A stretch of 6,033 nucleotides of DNA from Paracoccaceae bacterium (GTDB lineage: Bacteria > Pseudomonadota > Alphaproteobacteria > Rhodobacterales > Rhodobacteraceae). The stretch spans positions 1-6,033 of the forward strand of contig JAASTF010000200.1 in the NCBI GenBank assembly GCA_021767525.1, given 5' to 3'. This document shows positions 4,461-6,033 of the stretch, one piece after another. Each line of letters starts with the position of its first letter. The first letter of the stretch is position 1. The position numbers and the translations under genes are program-made. The notes beneath the pieces were generated by a model, which made no database searches, was not told the DNA's origin, and saw only the letters and a list, made by a program, of their open reading frames with translations.

Positions 4461-6029
4461 TCAGCTGACGTCGCGATAGCTGATTTCCTTGCGGTCCTCA
4501 CCCACCTTGCCGCGCCGCACCAGCAGGCGGTTCAGCGCGTTGATATAGGCCTTGGCCGAGGCCACGACAGTATCGGTATCGGCGGACTGGCCGGTGGCGA
4601 TGTTGCCGTCTTCTTCAAGCCGCACGCTGACCGTGGCCTGGGCATCGGTGCCTTCGGTCACGGCATGGACCTGGTACAGCTGCAGATGCGCGTCATTCGG
4701 ATGCAGCTGGCGCACCGCCTTGAAGGTCGCGTCCACTGGGCCGTCGCCGTGCTGGGTTGCGGTTTTTTCCTCGCCCAGCACCTCCATCACCAGCGTGGCC
4801 TCGGCCGGGCCGCCGGTGCCGCAGGTGACGCGCAGCGATTTCAGTTGCAGCGCGTCGTTCGCCGCATCCTCGCCCGCGTGGACAAGGGCGAGGATGTCCT
4901 CGTCATAGACCTCTTTCTTGCGGTCGGCGAGATCCTTGAACCGTACGAACACGTCCTTGAGCTGGTTGTCGGCCAGGTCGACGCCCAGATCCTTGAGCTT
5001 GGCGCGCAAGGCGGCGCGGCCCGAGTGTTTGCCCAAGGGCAGCGAGGTGCCGGCCAGCCCGATATCCTCGGGGCGCATGATCTCGAAATTCTCGCGGTTC
5101 TTCAGCATCCCGTCCTGGTGGATGCCGCTTTCGTGGGCAAAGGCGTTCTTGCCCACGATGGCCTTGTTGAACTGCACGGCGAAACCGCTGGCGCTGGCCA
5201 CGCGGCGCGAGATGTTCATGATCTTGGTGGTGTCGATGCCGGTGAACCAGGGCATGATGTCGTGGCGCGTCTTGATCGCCATCACCACCTCTTCCAGTGC
5301 GGTGTTACCGGCGCGTTCGCCCAGCCCGTTGATCGTGCATTCGATCTGGCGCGCGCCGCCCGCCACGGCGGCCAGGCTGTTGGCGGTGGCCAGGCCAAGG
5401 TCGTTGTGGCAGTGGGTGGCAAAGACGATCTCGTCCGCGCCGGGCACGGTTTCAATCAGACCGCGGATGATTTTCGCGCTTTCGCCCGGGTCGGCATAGC
5501 CCACCGTGTCGGGGATGTTGATCGTGGTCGCGCCTGCCTTGATCGCGATTTCAACCACGCGGCACAGGTAATCCCATTCGGTGCGGGTGGCATCCATCGG
5601 CGACCATTGCACGTTGTCGCACAGGTTGCGGGCGTGGGTTACGGTTTCGTGGATCCGCTCGGCCATTTCGTCTTGCGTCAGGTCGGGGATCTGACGATGC
5701 AGGGGCGAGGTGCCGATGAAGGTGTGAATGCGGGGCCGGGCCGCGTGTTTCACCGCCTCCCAGCAGCGGTCGATATCGGCGGCATTGGCGCGGGCCAGAC
5801 CACAGATGACCGATTGTTTCGATCGTGCGGCGATCTCGCTTACGGCCTTGAAATCGCCCTCGGACGCGATGGGAAAGCCCGCTTCGATGATGTCAACGCC
5901 CATGTCGTCCAGCAGCTCGGCGATTTCGAGCTTTTCGTCATGGGTCATGGTGGCGCCGGGCGATTGTTCGCCATCGCGCAGGGTGGTGTCGAAGATCAGG
6001 ACGCGATCTTTGTCGGATGCTTGGGTCAT
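4461..6029 (-). CDS. leuA: 2-isopropylmalate synthase LeuA
   Basis: This enzyme catalyses the first committed step of leucine biosynthesis: acetyl-CoA plus 2-oxoisovalerate gives 2-isopropylmalate. The predicted protein has 522 residues, matching the ~510-525-residue bacterial LeuA type 1 group. An N-terminal TIM barrel (~10-280) carries FDTTLRDGEQSPGA (13-26) with Arg18-Asp19, and HCHNDLGLATANSLAA (206-221). Expected metal ligands are Asp19, His206, His208 and Asn242 (in GERAGN). The linker subdomain has HESGIHQDG (299-307) with the conserved His304, and GKHSGR (333-338). The C-terminal regulatory domain (~390-505) includes GTGGPAEATL and GDGPVDATFKAV, and it normally binds leucine for feedback inhibition. 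The ATG at 6029 is the family start, giving a short leader before VLIFDTTLRDGEQ; its ribosome site and any leader attenuator lie beyond the right edge. Homocitrate and citramalate synthases are relatives, but length and motifs favour LeuA. Confidence 0.96.
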   Translation of the reverse strand: MTQASDKDRVLIFDTTLRDGEQSPGATMTHDEKLEIAELLDDMGVDIIEAGFPIASEGDFKAVSEIAARSKQSVICGLARANAADIDRCWEAVKHAARPRIHTFIGTSPLHRQIPDLTQDEMAERIHETVTHARNLCDNVQWSPMDATRTEWDYLCRVVEIAIKAGATTINIPDTVGYADPGESAKIIRGLIETVPGADEIVFATHCHNDLGLATANSLAAVAGGARQIECTINGLGERAGNTALEEVVMAIKTRHDIMPWFTGIDTTKIMNISRRVASASGFAVQFNKAIVGKNAFAHESGIHQDGMLKNRENFEIMRPEDIGLAGTSLPLGKHSGRAALRAKLKDLGVDLADNQLKDVFVRFKDLADRKKEVYDEDILALVHAGEDAANDALQLKSLRVTCGTGGPAEATLVMEVLGEEKTATQHGDGPVDATFKAVRQLHPNDAHLQLYQVHAVTEGTDAQATVSVRLEEDGNIATGQSADTDTVVASAKAYINALNRLLVRRGKVGEDRKEISYRDVS

Positions 6030-6033
6030 GGCA

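Noticed and set aside
4552..5499. Plus-strand ORFs opposite leuA (4552-4908 and 4918-5499)
   Set aside because: They are Ser/Arg-rich shadows of the conserved leuA frame with no independent evidence.
1..6033. Defence system, biosynthetic cluster, CRISPR array, tRNA/rRNA or insertion sequence
   Set aside because: No spaced direct repeats, transposase motifs, RNA-gene signatures or clustered accessory enzymes were seen. The genes are unrelated housekeeping functions.

Overview
The window has high GC content, compact gene packing and gene families that suggest a Rhodobacteraceae-type alphaproteobacterium (Roseobacter/Rhodobacter relatives). This placement rests on protein character, codon bias and intergenic repeat style; no rRNA or other marker gene is present. 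It looks like ordinary chromosomal housekeeping territory. I found no CRISPR array, phage module, toxin-antitoxin pair, defence island or intact insertion sequence.

Layout, left to right. (1) The 3' half of rodA, the SEDS peptidoglycan glycosyltransferase of the elongasome, runs off the left edge. It is followed after 3 nt by a complete ghrA-type glyoxylate/hydroxypyruvate reductase on the same strand, so the two are very probably cotranscribed. (2) A composite inverted repeat (1517-1585) fills the gap between ghrA and the convergent SseB-family gene. (3) A minus-strand pair follows: a uracil-DNA glycosylase superfamily gene (2377-2994) whose stop overlaps the start of an SseB-family gene (1590-2384) by 8 nt. 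(4) The plus-strand rlmJ (23S rRNA m6A2030 methyltransferase, 3015-3794) diverges from the glycosylase with only 20 nt between start codons. It ends in a strong GC hairpin. (5) 3795-4460 holds no intact gene. It contains a minus-strand gene remnant (3936-4376) split by one in-frame TAG, a perfect 20-bp palindrome at the remnant's 5' edge, and a hairpin that probably terminates leuA. (6) leuA (2-isopropylmalate synthase, 4461-6029, minus strand) is complete, and its start codon lies 4 nt from the right edge.

The genes do not form one pathway. They cover cell-wall elongation (rodA), glyoxylate/hydroxypyruvate reduction (ghrA), probable DNA base repair (the glycosylase), an uncharacterised partner (SseB-like), ribosome modification (rlmJ) and leucine biosynthesis (leuA). 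The points most worth a second look are the decayed gene with its palindrome, the nested repeat at 1517-1585, the glycosylase with a non-standard active-site motif but an apparent Fe-S cysteine set, and the very tight divergent start region. I do not see convincing evidence for a previously undescribed multi-gene system.
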